Part shown: positions 12,009 to 23,619 of the stretch, in pieces
Position numbering within the stretch: the stretch's first letter is position 1
Layout of the letters: each line of letters opens with the position of its first letter
Assembly: GCA_024345305.1 (NCBI GenBank)
Contig: BRON01000010.1
Span: 124,001 to 188,000, forward strand
Direction of reading: 5' to 3'
DNA length: 64,000 nt
From: Mrakia gelida
Lineage: Eukaryota > Basidiomycota > Tremellomycetes > Cystofilobasidiales > Mrakiaceae
Translations under genes and position numbers: made by a program
Notes under the pieces: model-generated
Seen by the model: the letters and a program-made list of their open reading frames with translations, nothing else
The model's database searches: none
What the model was told of the DNA's origin: nothing

Positions 12009-14691
12009 ATGTCATCCTCTCACCACCGTCCTCACCACCGCACATCCTCCCCTTCCTCCTCCAAGCTGGCTCCCACTTCGTCTCGATCTGACGTCGGATT
12101 CGGGATCCTCGCCGTTGTCGTTCTCACTCTCGTCCTCTCTGGTCAACTCGGAAAGGTCTGGAACGCCTGGAACAGGAAGAACAAGGAGACAAGGAGCGAA
12201 CGACTTAGAGAGGAGCTCCTCAAGCAGGTAGAGGACGAACCCAAGATCACCGTTGAGAAGGACAAAGCAGCAGCATCATCATCATCCGGCGGAGGAGGAG
12301 GGGAGGGATCCAGAGACTCGTCGGTGGGAGGAGCAGGGGGGCGAACGAAGAAGAGGAAGGGGAGCGTCGCCAAGACGGCTGCTACAACTCTCCTCCCTTC
12401 GACTGAACCTGGAGGGACCTCAGAAGGATCGAGATCGAGATCCCCTAGCGTCAACTCTCAACATCTATCCCCTTCAGCCAACGGAGGACTCCCTTCCTCG
12501 ACCCTCAAACGGTCCGCTTCCCCCTCTCCAGCTCCCTCAACCTCAACTTCACCCTCCTCCCTTCTTCCACTCCCAAACAACATCGCCAGCACTTCCTCCT
12601 CTACCACCACCACCACTCTTACCCCATCATCGTCGGATACTACCTCCCTTCCGTCGACAGCTCCTTCCTCCTCGTCCTCCTCGTCCTCGAAGGTCACGGC
12701 GTCCAAACACCTCGTTCCTCCTCCTCCATCGCAGCTTCCCGTCGTTCAACCTCCGATCGAGGAGGAAGACGAAGGAGGAGACTTCCAACTCGTCGGTCCA
12801 GCAGGGAAGAAGGCTGCAGCTGCTTCCAAGTCGAGTAAGAAGGCAGCGAAGAAGGCGGCGGCAGCAGCTTCGGTTGGAGGAGGAGCCAAGTGGATCTCGT
12901 CCTCCTCCTCGAAGACCTCCACTCCTCCCTCCTCGACCACCTTCATCCTCCTCTCCCCTCCCACTCCACCTTCTTCAACCCTCCCTTCACCACACCCATC
13001 CTCCAAAGCTCAAGCAGCATCGCCCTCAAGCTCAAGCTCGAACTCGGTCCTCGTCGCTCAGCCTCAGCAGCCAACCACGAGCTCAACCACCACAGCTCTC
13101 TCCTCCCCTTCCTCCGTCCATGCACCCTCTTCTTCCACCTCCGAATGGGACTGGATCCCCGCTCCTACGTCCATGTCACCCTCCATCCACCCTTCCTCGT
13201 CGAACGCCGTTGCGTCAGGATCGAACTCGAACGCTCAAGCCCCGGAACTCGTCGCTCTCAGGACGGCGTTCTCTGAAGCTCAGACCGAGATCGAGCGACT
13301 TCAGTTTCAGCTCGCCGAGTCGAGGGACGCGAGGACGTTGGATAGTGAGAGGAGGTTGAAGGAGTGGGAGAGGAGGGAGAAGGAATTGAGGATCAAGGTT
13401 GCTGAGGAGGAGAAGAGGAAGTGGGAGGTTTGGGATGGAGAGAGACGAGGGAGGGAGAGTCAGGTGAGTCTCGTTTTCGTGTTTCTTGACCATCCTGGAG
13501 GTCATCTCTTCGTAGTGCCTTCCACAACCTGACTCTCTCTTTAATCTCCCACCTCCTCGAACAAACAGCTCCAATACCAACTCCACCACCTCTCGCTCCA
13601 GCACGCGTCTCTCGTCCACCACGCTCGAGGTCTGGAGAACGTGCTTCGAGAGCTCAACTACTCTGCTCCTTCCCTCCTTCCCACTCCGACAACCTCCCCT
13701 ACTGCCACGATTCGACGAGGGATCAGACATGATGGAAGGAGGTCGCCGTATCTCAACAACAACGGAGGAGGGACGCCGAACGGAGGTGTTGGGCAGCAGA
13801 ACGGAGGGTACCTCGGAGTCCACGGAGGGATGGGAGTGAACGGAGCTGGTGCTCGAGGGAAGGAAGGTGGAGGACAGTGGGGAGAGGAGGTCGAGGTTGA
13901 TCAGAGTGTGGTGTTCAGCGTCCTGTGAGTGTTTCGTTCGACCTCGCTCGATCCCCTCCTCGTCGCGTCTATTTCCAGGAGATCAAACCATCCCTCGACC
14001 ATCAACTGACCTTCTCCTCCTCCCTCCACCCCCTTCTTTCTCTTCCTCGAACAGCAAAAACCCTCCCGTGATCCCTCAAGCCCTCCTCGAGAAACCACGC
14101 GAAGGATCCGTCGACTCCGGCAACTCCTCCTCTCACAGCTCAACTTCCCTCCCCGACTCCCTCTCCCACTCCCCTCCCGAACTCGTCTTCGCCTCCATCG
14201 CCTCCTACGACATGAACGCCGCTCCCATCCGACCCATCTCCTCCAACCACAACCATCACAACCACGGTCGACCTCAGAACCTATCGAACTCGTCGCACAT
14301 CCCGAGCGTCGTCTATCCTGCTCCTCCCTCCGCCATCGGCTCGTCCTCCGCCAGTGCATCGAGTGGATCAAGCGTCGCTTCACCTACGGGATCGCCATCG
14401 CCGTCGGGAGAGACGGCTCTGCTCGATTCGGTCGAGGAGGAGGAGGTGGGAGGAGACTTGGGATCGAGACGGGGAAGGACCAGAGGTGGACGACCTGGAG
14501 GAGGATCTGCGACGAGCGAAGGGCTCGCCATCTCGGTGCCGTCATTGTCGGCCAAGCTATCCTCGGCTTCGACTTCGGAGGAGGAAGGAAGCGCGACGAA
14601 GGAGGAACTGGACACGCCGCTGTTCGCGTCGATCCTTCGACCCTTCGTCGAATCGGCGTCGATGCCACTTCTCGGTGGGGGGCCTAGATGA
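12009..14691 (+). CDS. Ser-rich single-pass membrane protein with coiled coil, function unknown
   Basis: Not recognised. Starts MSSSHHRPHHRTSS, then a hydrophobic segment at about residues 30-47 (VGFGILAVVVLTLVLSG) that could be a signal anchor or membrane span. A basic stretch (WNRKNKETRSERLREELL) follows. A long Ser/Thr/Pro/Ala low-complexity region is interrupted by a Lys/Ala-rich patch. A coiled coil near 13250-13460 (AFSEAQTEIERLQFQLAESR) leads into the first intron (about 13463-13568). The second exon is LQYQLHHLSLQHASLVHHAR with a Gly/Asn-rich tail. The third exon, from about 14056, is Ser-rich and ends at a TGA. Both introns have GTGAGT donors and CAG acceptors, and the downstream frames stay open. 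The layout resembles a membrane-tethered scaffold, but I assign no function. Confidence 0.75.
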
Positions 14692-15886
14692 GAGGTGGAT
14701 TGTCTGTAGAGTCGAGGAGCCTCTGTCTCTCGCCTTCTTCCTTCCTCGCTTGCTTGTTTAGAACCCCTCCCTTCCGACGCGTCACACCCTTCGTCCCTTT
14801 CGTTGTCTTCCTTCCTAGACTCGACATATCCCGTCTCGTTTCGTTTCGTTTTCGTTTGCCCCTCCTATATCCCTTTACGGCCTTTTCCTATATCCTTTTC
14901 TCACGAACTATCTCTCTCTTCTCTTCCCTTCCCTCTCTCTCTGTCCTTTTACGCCTTCTCAATTCACGTCCCCCTCCCCTACCCTCGTACACCTCACAGT
15001 CCCTTTGCTTTTCCTCTCTCCCCTCTCTCTCCTACACGCAAAACAGATCCTCGTCGTACGTACCCCCTACTTTATTAAGCTAAACGTTCTCGTACTCGTT
15101 TCTCGTTCTCGTTCTCGTTTCTTGGACGCTCGAGCTTCAACCCACCCTCCCCAACCCAAAAGTTCTTACCCACTCCCCGCCGTTGCTTTGCTTAACCCTT
15201 TCTCTTCCCTTCTCCATCGCTTGCTTTACCCTAGTTCTTTCTCTCTCGCCCGCCCAGCAACGTTTCTCGACCCGACTCGACTCGCTTTCCTCGTACGCAC
15301 ACGCAGATCCATCATCGTCACGTCTTTTTCTATTGTTTTTCTCTTTTCTTGTTCTTTCTTCGAGGATGAGATCAAGGTTTCTTCTTCTGGTGGGAGTGAG
15401 AGCGAGAGAGATTGGGAGGGAAGGGAGAGGCGGGGGGGAGCGACGCGTCGCGAAACAGCGAGGGAGGGAGGGAAGGTGAGTCTCGTTTTGCTGTTGCCAT
15501 TTGCTCGTCGTGGATCCTCGGCGGCGTCCATACTGACTCACGTCGTTCGCCTCGTCGCTCAGCTCAGGAATCCCTCATCGCGAGCTTGCGAAAACTCAAG
15601 ATCAAGTCGCGTCGCCCACCTCCCTCTCGTCCACTTTCCCGACACCCACTCGCCTTCCTTTCCCCGAACCAAACGAGCTCTTTTGCCCTAATCCCTCAAC
15701 CCTCACCCTCCCGCTCCCCTCGCCATCTCCAACGAGTTCTCGATCGAAGGTTTTCGCGCGCAGACCCGTCGTCGTGAGCTCTTTTCGCTCTCAGCCTCCA
15801 ACTCCGCGCGATGCCTCTTTCGTTCCTTTTCTTATAGCTCCCTCCCGACTTCCTTCCTTCCTTCCTCCAACCACATCATCGCCACC
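14692..15886. other. Intergenic, CT-rich
   Basis: T/C-dominated 3' and 5' flank. It includes TTTCGTTTCGTTTTCG around 14836-14855 and repeated CTCGTT units around 15090-15120. A segment near 15360-15780 could be a spliced 5' leader of the HAK gene (GTGAGT at about 15476, CTGACTC near 15534), but it carries no recognisable protein. Confidence 0.4.
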
Positions 15887-18800
15887 ATGTCCTCGCCCAT
15901 CAAGATCCTATCAGAACGAAGACAAACGGAGACGAAGGGGCTCAGAGCTCTCGCTGCGATGGCTTTCTCAGGTCTGGTGAGTGAGCTCGCTCGAAGTTCG
16001 AAGTGGGACGCGTTGAGGTTCGAGGGGCTGTGTGTTGAGGATGGGAAAAGCTGACTTTGTTTTCTTTGGTCGGTTGGTGTGTGGGATGGGATGGATAGGG
16101 AATCATCTATGCTGATTTGGTGCGTCTCGAGCGAAGGCAGGAGGGGTTGGAGAGGGTTTGAAAGAGGGGGAGGAGGGAGGTGAACCGTCGAGGGACGAAC
16201 TGGAGCTGACCTTCTTTTGTCTCTCCTCTACAGGGTACTTCACCTCTCTACGTTCGTCTCAACTCCTCTCTCCTTCTTCTTCTCGCCACACGCAAGCTGA
16301 TAGGAACACCTTTCTTCGTTTCTCAGACCATGAACGGACTCTGGCCAGCCGACGGACCTGCACCTTCGAGCGAGGACGTCGTGGGAGGAGTTTCAGCCCT
16401 CTTCTGGGCTTTGACTCTTATTCCTCTCGTCAAATAGTCAGTTCAAGCTCCCTCGCATCACATTCTCTCCTTACGAGCTCACAACGAATCGATTTCCTCG
16501 CAGTGCCATCATTTGCTTGTACTTCGGAACAGACGAAGGAGAGGGAGGGTGTTTTGCGCTCTTTGTTGGATTGTGAGCTTCGTTCTCACTCCTCCCCCTC
16601 CTCCCTCCCTTCGTCTCAACTCTTTCTTCCATCGAAGCTGATCTAGTCTCGTCGGTTCCGCAGATTCCCTCCTCGAACCGCCTCGGACGACGATCGAGAG
16701 CTCACTCAGTACAGCGCGAAGGACGAACGAGTGCTCGACTCGACGCCGGTTGAGAGAGCTGGGAGCAACATGCTGAGGAAGAGCAAGTGGCCACTTATGG
16801 CTTGGGCTCTCTTTGGAACGTCTTTGATCATCGCCGACGGAGTTCTTACGCCTGCTGTGTCTGTTGTTTCGTGAGTGTCGTCCCTCGCCTCGTCTCGACT
16901 TCGACCTCGTTCACTTGTTCATGCATCCGCTCTTCCTCGCTGACACGCTCTTAAGCTGCTTTGTGTCTCCAGAGCCGTCGCTGGAATCGCTGTCGCCAAA
17001 CCCAACGTGGCCGATTCGGTGAGCATCAGCTCTCTTTCTTCGAGCAAGACGCGTCGCTAACTTCCCGCTTCCTCTTCATTCCCAGACGGTCCCGATCTCC
17101 ATCGCCTTCCTCGTCGCTCTCTTCCTCGTCCAGAGATGGGGAACTCGCAAGATCTCGTGGTTCTTTTCCCCTGTCATGCTCGTTTGGTTCGCTCTCCTCG
17201 CCGGAACTGGGTGAGTCGCTCCTTTCTTTCCCTTCTCGCACGAGTCGATCCCCACCTCGAACTGATCATCCAACCCGCCCCTCTCACCAAAGTATTGTCA
17301 ACATCCTCGCATTCCCTGGTATCTTCCGAGCTATCGATCCGTCGAGAGCTATCATGTGTGAGCACCTGCATTCTTTGAGTGGGTTTGAGTCGAAGGCGGC
17401 GTCGAGCTGATCTACCCTTTTCGCTGCTTCAGTCTTCGTCCGAACCAAGAACTACGATGCGCTGAGTGGAGTTATTCTCGGACTGACCGGAGCTGAGGCC
17501 ATGTTCGCTTCGGTGAGTCAGACGCACGCAGTCCGAGTCGACCTCGTCGGACGCGTCGCTTTTTTGCTTCGCCCTGACTTCGACGAGCTTCTTCTCTTCG
17601 AGACTATCAGCTGCTCGCTGACTTTCGTCCTTTCTTCATCTCTCACAGCTCGGACAATTCAACCCCTCCTCCATCCGTCTCGGCTTCGCTCTTGTCTACA
17701 TCTCGGTCGTTCTCAGCTACTTTGGACAAGGAGCGAGGCTCATCAGAGACGGAGCCGAGGTCCTCCCATCGCTTTTCTACCTCACCATACCGGGGGGAGT
17801 TGGAGGTGGGCTTTACTGGGTACTCTTCGTCGTCGCGATCGCAGCTTGTTGTGAGTTTCAAACGCGTCTCGCCGTTCGTTTTCGCTCGCCGCCGACGACT
17901 CGCTGACTTCTTCTTTCCTTCCCTTCCTCGGTATCTTCTCTCCAGTGATCGCGTCTCAGACTCTCATCACTGCTGTGTTCTCTCTCTCTCAACAAGTAAG
18001 CATCGCAGAGGTGATGCTCGAGCTCACGTGGCGGACGAGGGACTGACTTTCCGACGCGTCTCCGGCCGATCCTCAGCTCATCAACATGAACGCCGCTCCT
18101 CGATTCAGAATGAAGCAGACTTCCGCACGGGCACAGGGTCAAGTCTACTTCGGTGAGTCACTCGTCTCAGTATCTCCGTTTCCCTTTCTGACCCCCGCCC
18201 CTTCCTCTGCAGCCTCGATCAACTACGCTCTCCTCATCGCCGTCGTTGCCGTCGTCGCTGGATTCAACAACTCGGCCGCTCTTACCCACGCCTTCGGCTT
18301 CTCTGTAGCAACGGTCTTTTTCGTCACCGACTCGTTTATCTTCTTATCCATCCCCTTCGTCAAGAACCTCGCTTGGGTCCTCGCTATCGCCTACTTCGTC
18401 TTCTACGCGTTCATCGATGGTCTGTTCTGGGGAGCGTCTCTCAAGAAGGTGCCAGAAGGAGCTTGGTTCCCTCTCGGGCTAGGTGTCATTCTGTGAGTCT
18501 CCATTTCTTACGGCGGAAGACGAAGGGTCGAACGCGATTACTGATGACCCACTTGACTTGCTTTCGTTCTTCCAGCACCATCGCTCTTCTCTTCTACACC
18601 TTCTTCCGATTGAAGGAGGATAAGTTCGACGGTGAGCTCGTACCTCTCCTTTTCCCCCATTTGCTTCGAAGAACTGACATCCTCCCTTTCTGAGACTTCA
18701 ACAAGTCGAAACTCAGCAGGGTCATCTTTCGATCCGCAAACCTCGCCGACCTTCGTTCCTCAGACGAGAAACGCGTTACCTTCGAGGAACCTGTCGCCAA

Positions 18801-19993
18801 ACCGTTGCTCTCGGTTGAAGGCATGAACGAACTGGAACTGGTCCCTTCGAGCTCGACGGCTCATGCAGTTGGAAACGACGAGGAGGACGACCTTCCCGCT
18901 CAGCCCGACGAGCGACTCTGGCTTGCCGTCCCTGAAGGCCATCTCGAACTCGCTCGGATTCCTACTTTTGGTGAGCGCTACGACGTTTCTCTTTTGCCTC
19001 GGACTCGTGATCTCTGCGACTGACTCTCCGTCTCCAAACAGCGATCTTCCACAAGCACGCGTCGACTGGACGAGGAGTTCCCGCCGTCTGTTCGTTCTGC
19101 TCCCTCCCTCTCGAGCTCTCGGTCTCTCCACTCTGACTCTCACTTTACGGATCTGCAGTCCAAACCTTCCTTCGAAGATGGCCTTCCCTCCCTCGAGTCG
19201 TCATCTTTCTCTCAACTCGCGTCGTCGGTCTTGCACACGTCGAGGAGGAAGATCGATATCGTGAGGCTCTTTCGCTCCATTTCCAGACCTTGAGGGCCAT
19301 CTACTGATCTCGGTGTCGTCCCTTCTCTCTCTCTCTACAGTCATCAGCAAAGTTCGAAGCCTCGAAGGTGAGTCGTCGCGACTAAACCCCGTTTCTCTTT
19401 CCCTCCTCCCGATCTTCCTTCCTCTTCTTCTTCGCCATCTCTCGACCTCCGCTGATCCACCCCTCTTCTTCTCTTTGACCCTCTTCAGGTTTCTACGGAG
19501 TCACCGTCCGACTTGGGTTCCGAGATCAACTCCCAAACTTCGTACACGATCTCCTCCCTCGAATCATCGCCATCGAAGCTGCCTCGAACCCAGTCACCGC
19601 TGAACGACACGTCAAGGAGATCACCGAGGCTGGACGGAACGCCACTCACATGTCGGTAGAGTATTCGCTGCTTCGTAGATCTCGACGACCGACTGACCGA
19701 GCTTCTGCTTTTTTCCTCTCAGCCTTCCCAACTACGTGTTGGAATCGAAGCTCCGCGGGAACGAACCCTGGCCCGTTGTTCGACGATGGATGATCGAGCA
19801 GGTCTACGACCGAATCAGAGTCATGTTCCCTGACGAGCGAGCTCGAGGGGATGGAAACGAAGAGTGAGTCGACGCGGCCTTTCTTCGACGGCGACGTCTC
19901 TCTTCACTTCTCTTCGACCGCTGACCGCTGATCGCGCTCTTGCCCTCCCTCGCACTCAGCGTTATTCACGTCGGTGTTCCCGCAGCAATTTAG
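15887..19993 (+). CDS. HAK1: HAK/KUP/KT-type high-affinity potassium transporter
   Basis: Plasma-membrane K+ uptake carrier, probably proton-coupled as in other fungal HAK proteins. The start at 15887 has a strong GCCACCATG context. Short exons assemble the N-terminal half: LRALAAMAFSGL, then GIIYADLGTSPLY (family signature GxxYGDxGTSPLY, with Ala for Gly here), then CLYFGTDEGEGGCFALF. The core continues ALFGTSLIIADGVLTPAVSV, then VPISIAFLVALFLVQRWGTR, then VILGLTGAEAMFASLGQFN, then RLGFALVYISVVLSYFGQGA, then FYLTIPGGVGGGLYWVLFVV, then IASQTLITAVFSLSQQ and NMNAAPRF, the hallmark order of the family. A long C-terminal cytoplasmic domain ends VIHVGVPAAI. About 16 introns. HAK genes are patchily distributed in fungi. 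K+ starvation control is usual in the family, but nothing in the sequence shows it here. Confidence 0.95.
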
Positions 19994-20624
19994 ACCTCCA
20001 GACCTCTCCTACGAAGCTCTGCGTCGTCGTTTCTCTCCCTGCTGTACTCCTTGCTTTTGGTCGCTGTTTCATCCTTGCGAACTCTCGCTCTGATAACCAT
20101 ATTAATGTGCATATCAAAATATCTCCGCTGGACTTCTCGAAGCTGTCTGGTGAGCGAGAGAAGGCGAGTCTTTGACGAAGAGCTCCCGGCTTTCCTTCGA
20201 AGACCTCAACCTTCGACGAGTTGAGCTTCTGTTCCCTCTCAACCTCGACCCGATCTCTTTCTCGACCAAGCCTCCTTCACATCCCTTCTCTACCCATCCA
20301 AAGATGCCTTCAGTCCCTCTTCCTTCGTTGATGTTCCACGAGATCCCTCGTTCCTGAGCTCGATCGACGAGGGGAAGGAAGTCAGCTCGACCTCCTCTCT
20401 TTTCTTCCCTCGACCACACCTCCTCCCTCCCTCCCCCATCATCTATCCGAACCGCACTCCAAACACTCTCTGAGGCTCACCCTCAAGCTCAGCTCCTCCC
20501 TCTCGACCTTTTCTGCTTTCTCGTCGTCCATCAACCGCCCATCTCTTCGCCAACTCCATCGCGACTCCTCCTTCCCTCCCTTTGAGCTCCCTCCTCTTGC
20601 TCCTCCTTCCCTCCCCTCTCCATC
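19994..20624. other. Intergenic between HAK and the F-box gene
   Basis: 3' flank of the potassium transporter, then a CT-rich leader before the ATG at 20625. Short open frames only, with no domain. Confidence 0.4.
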
Positions 20625-22856
20625 ATGGCTTCTCGCATCCCTCCCCCCACTCTCGCATCTACCTCGCTTTTCCCTTACGTCGAACCAGCACCCGTCACCG
20701 TCCTCTCCTCCAACGGTTGGGTTCACTCTAGGAGACCTGGGTTCGTCTCCCTTCGACTCGTCAACTGGCTCGAAAGCCGCTTCCATCGACCCTCGCCGGC
20801 GGACCCAGAGGAGTTTGGAGACTGGTTGCAGAAGCAGATGGAGATTAGGGACTGGGAGAACAGGTACAAGGCGGATGGGCCGATGCGGATCTTGGGCAGG
20901 AAGCTCGGGTGGTCTGAGGAAGAGAGGAACGAGGTCGTCGCTGAGATCAGACGAGGTGCGTTTCCGCCTTTTTCCGTCTTCTCTGTTGAATTGTGTGTGC
21001 CTCTACTCCGACGTGTCTAACTGGAGATATCTCGCTTTCCCTCCAGTGTATGATGGGCCAGCTGTCGAATATACCCACGCTCCGCTCACAACTTCCCACC
21101 CCTCCCCCGCCGACGCCTTCGCCTCGTCCTTCTCCTCGAACCTTCAACATGGCGCTTCCTTGACTCAGCTTAGTCGCAGCGACCTCGGCGAGCTACAAGA
21201 TGATCTGGTTTCTGCTTCCGAAGGTGAGTCGTTCGGTCTCGTCCTCGTATCTAGCGGTTCGCCGCTCGTTTCTCGAACACGAATTCAACCTCTGACGGAG
21301 CGCTTCTTCTTCTCTCCCACGGATCTTCCTTATTATCCAGGTCTCTCCTCTTCGGCTCATCGCTTCACCTCAATAGAGAGCGATCCCCTCCTCGCTGATT
21401 CGGGTTCGTGGCGGTATTTTCCGTCGATCGAGCTCGATTCAACGCGACCTGACTCTCATCGTCTTCCCTTCCGACCTCCCTCCAGCTTCGACGACTTCGG
21501 ACCTCTCCCCAACCCTCAAGGACCTCCCATCCCTTCCCACCGAGGTCATCGGACACATCCTGTCCCACTGCGACGTCTCGACCCTCGCTGCCGCGTCGAG
21601 AGCGGCTCTCATCTTCCTCGAACTCGCGTCGCCTTTCCTGTACACCCATCTCGAGGTCAAGGGACTCTGGTCTTTGCGTCTTCTGTTCTGCCACATCGTG
21701 AGTTTAGATGATCTCGTATCAGATCGCTCCCAGCCCCTCTCCTTCTGACTCGTCTCTGAATCTTCATCTCCTCTCGCTGCAGCCCGTCGGATCTCCCTCC
21801 TCTCCCCGACTCGAACCCTTCCTCAGCCTCTCTCGCATCAGAAACTTCGAGATCACCGTCAAGCAAAACGATCATTGGACGTTCGAAGACGGCGGAATCT
21901 GGATCTCCCGTCTCGAGGAAGAAGCTCGCTACTCGGAGGTCGGCAAGCTCCCACGACGACTCTGGCACCACGAGCCTGAAGAGGTGGAGGACTTCGAGGA
22001 GGACTCTCGGTTCACCATCCTCCTGGCCCCACTGGATCGAGGCAGCGAATACGCCCTTCCCGGGCTCCTGGACGTCCTCAACCCTCAACATCTCTTCGTC
22101 TATCTGGAACAGAGCAGCACGCTCGCTTGGAGGATGGATCATCTCGGTGAATTCGAACAGTTCGTCTTCTTCAACTCCAACCAGGAGGAGTTCGCCGTCG
22201 ACAAGTGCTCGTCCATCAAGATCATCGAGTTGGACGGACTGCGGGCAGTCGACGACTTCCCCAGCACGGAATTCTACATCAACCCGAACCTCGAACGCGT
22301 CATCCTGCGCGTCCCCTCCTTCTGCGAGCAATACGACGCGCACCTCGACCTCTTCACCTTTTGGGATTCCGGCAGTACAGGCGTCGAGCTCGAGCTGGTA
22401 GTTGGGTCGGAGCTGCAGCGTGAGGAGATGTGGGCTATGTGCAGGGGCTGCGACTTCGAGAAGGACCACGGGATCTCGTCGCTGATCGTGAGCGTTAGAT
22501 CCGAGCCTTATCGTCGGTGAGTTGTTCGTTTCGTGGTCTTCTCGTCGCGTCGACTCTCGAGCTGACTTTCGGTTCGTCTTCCTCAGTTCGTCATCGGATG
22601 TTCGTTCCTCTCTTCATCCTTTCCCTTCTATAGCCTTTGCTGCGAAAAGCTGAGCCCCTCGGCCTTTGTTTCGACAGAGATCGGTGGGAGACGGTCGGAC
22701 TCGAACGAGTCGACAGAGAATGATCGACGGCCAGGTGGTTTCGCTGGACGTGAGTCTCCACCCTTTCCTTCTCGCGTGTATCTCCCACTCCCTCTCCTCG
22801 TCTAGTTTCTGATCGGCTTTCTCACTCCCTCGCAGTCCCTCTCCGACTCCTCGTAA
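20625..22856 (+). CDS. F-box domain protein
   Basis: Probable substrate adaptor of an SCF ubiquitin ligase. The N-terminal region (MASRIPPPTLASTSLFPYVE) is unrecognised. The exon from about 21484 encodes DLPSLPTEVIGHILSHCDVS followed by TLAAASRAALIFLELASPFL, a canonical F-box (LPxEVIxxILxxC...L...R). Downstream, from about 21783, is a long exon with alternating Leu and acidic segments (IWISRLEEEARYSEVG, DVLNPQHLFVYLEQSSTLAW), as in the leucine-rich C-terminal halves of fungal F-box proteins. I extended the gene through three small terminal exons because their splice sites fit the local pattern: an intron donor at about 22515, another intron around 22602-22677, and a last exon SLSDSS ending at the TAA at 22854. 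A simpler alternative ends at the TGA at 22651. No substrate can be inferred. Confidence 0.75.
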
Positions 22857-23619
22857 AGCATGGACGACTACACGAATCCCGATGACGCTTCTCGTCGACG
22901 CGACGACGCCAACCCTCTCCTGTTCTCTTCTCTATCTTGCATAGCTTAGTTCCGCTTTCTCTCGCCTGAGGTCATTATCCCTCTCACTTTCTCTCCCTTA
23001 TACCTTCTCTTCCTTTGCATCACTCGACCTCCATCCCTCTGCATCCTCGCTCTCCACTTGTTTCTTCGTTTTCCCTCTAGCTCGCTCCCCAACCCTCCCT
23101 CGCACCAGGCTCTCGCTCTCTATACCCACCTCATCATCCTCACCCTAACCGCCTACACCCTCGGTCTTCGTCGCTTCTTCTTCTTCTCTCGCTCCCTCGC
23201 TCGAATCGTTCCATACCCTTGCTTCGTTTCTTTTTCTTGCACACGCACACGCACAGTCTCTTCGCGCATTTCTCTCCCATACCGGACGCTCATAAAACTC
23301 CTCCTAAACAGACCTCAGCCAAAACAGACTCTCAGGAACGAGGGAAAGGGACGAGCTCTCTCTTGCTCGAAACTGGCCATCGACGCGTCTCGTTCTTTCT
23401 CGTCGTTCAAAAGTTGTTTCATATCTGCCTTTCTCCCAGCTCTTGAAGCAAATAAAGGTTCATCACTCTATCTATCATACCCGATCTAAGCAAAACGAAG
23501 CACCAGACCCAAAAGCAACCGAAGCAAAGCAGGATGCAAACGAACGAACGAACGAACGAGAAAGCTCAACACGTCTTCCCTCCCGCTCTCTCTTCCCAAC
23601 GTATCTTCAGCTCGGGCGA
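22857..23619. other. Intergenic between convergent genes, with a (GAAC)n repeat
   Basis: Shared 3' flank of the F-box gene (+) and ATG13 (-). CT-rich to about 23300, then A-rich. About five GAAC/CGAA units lie around 23540-23560. No gene seen. Confidence 0.45.

Noticed and set aside
12253..13359. 368-residue plus-strand frame overlapping the Ser-rich membrane protein
   Set aside because: It is an Arg/Pro-rich shifted frame of the same exon, with no domain. The frame from 12009 has a start, membrane helix and coiled coil, and splices onward.
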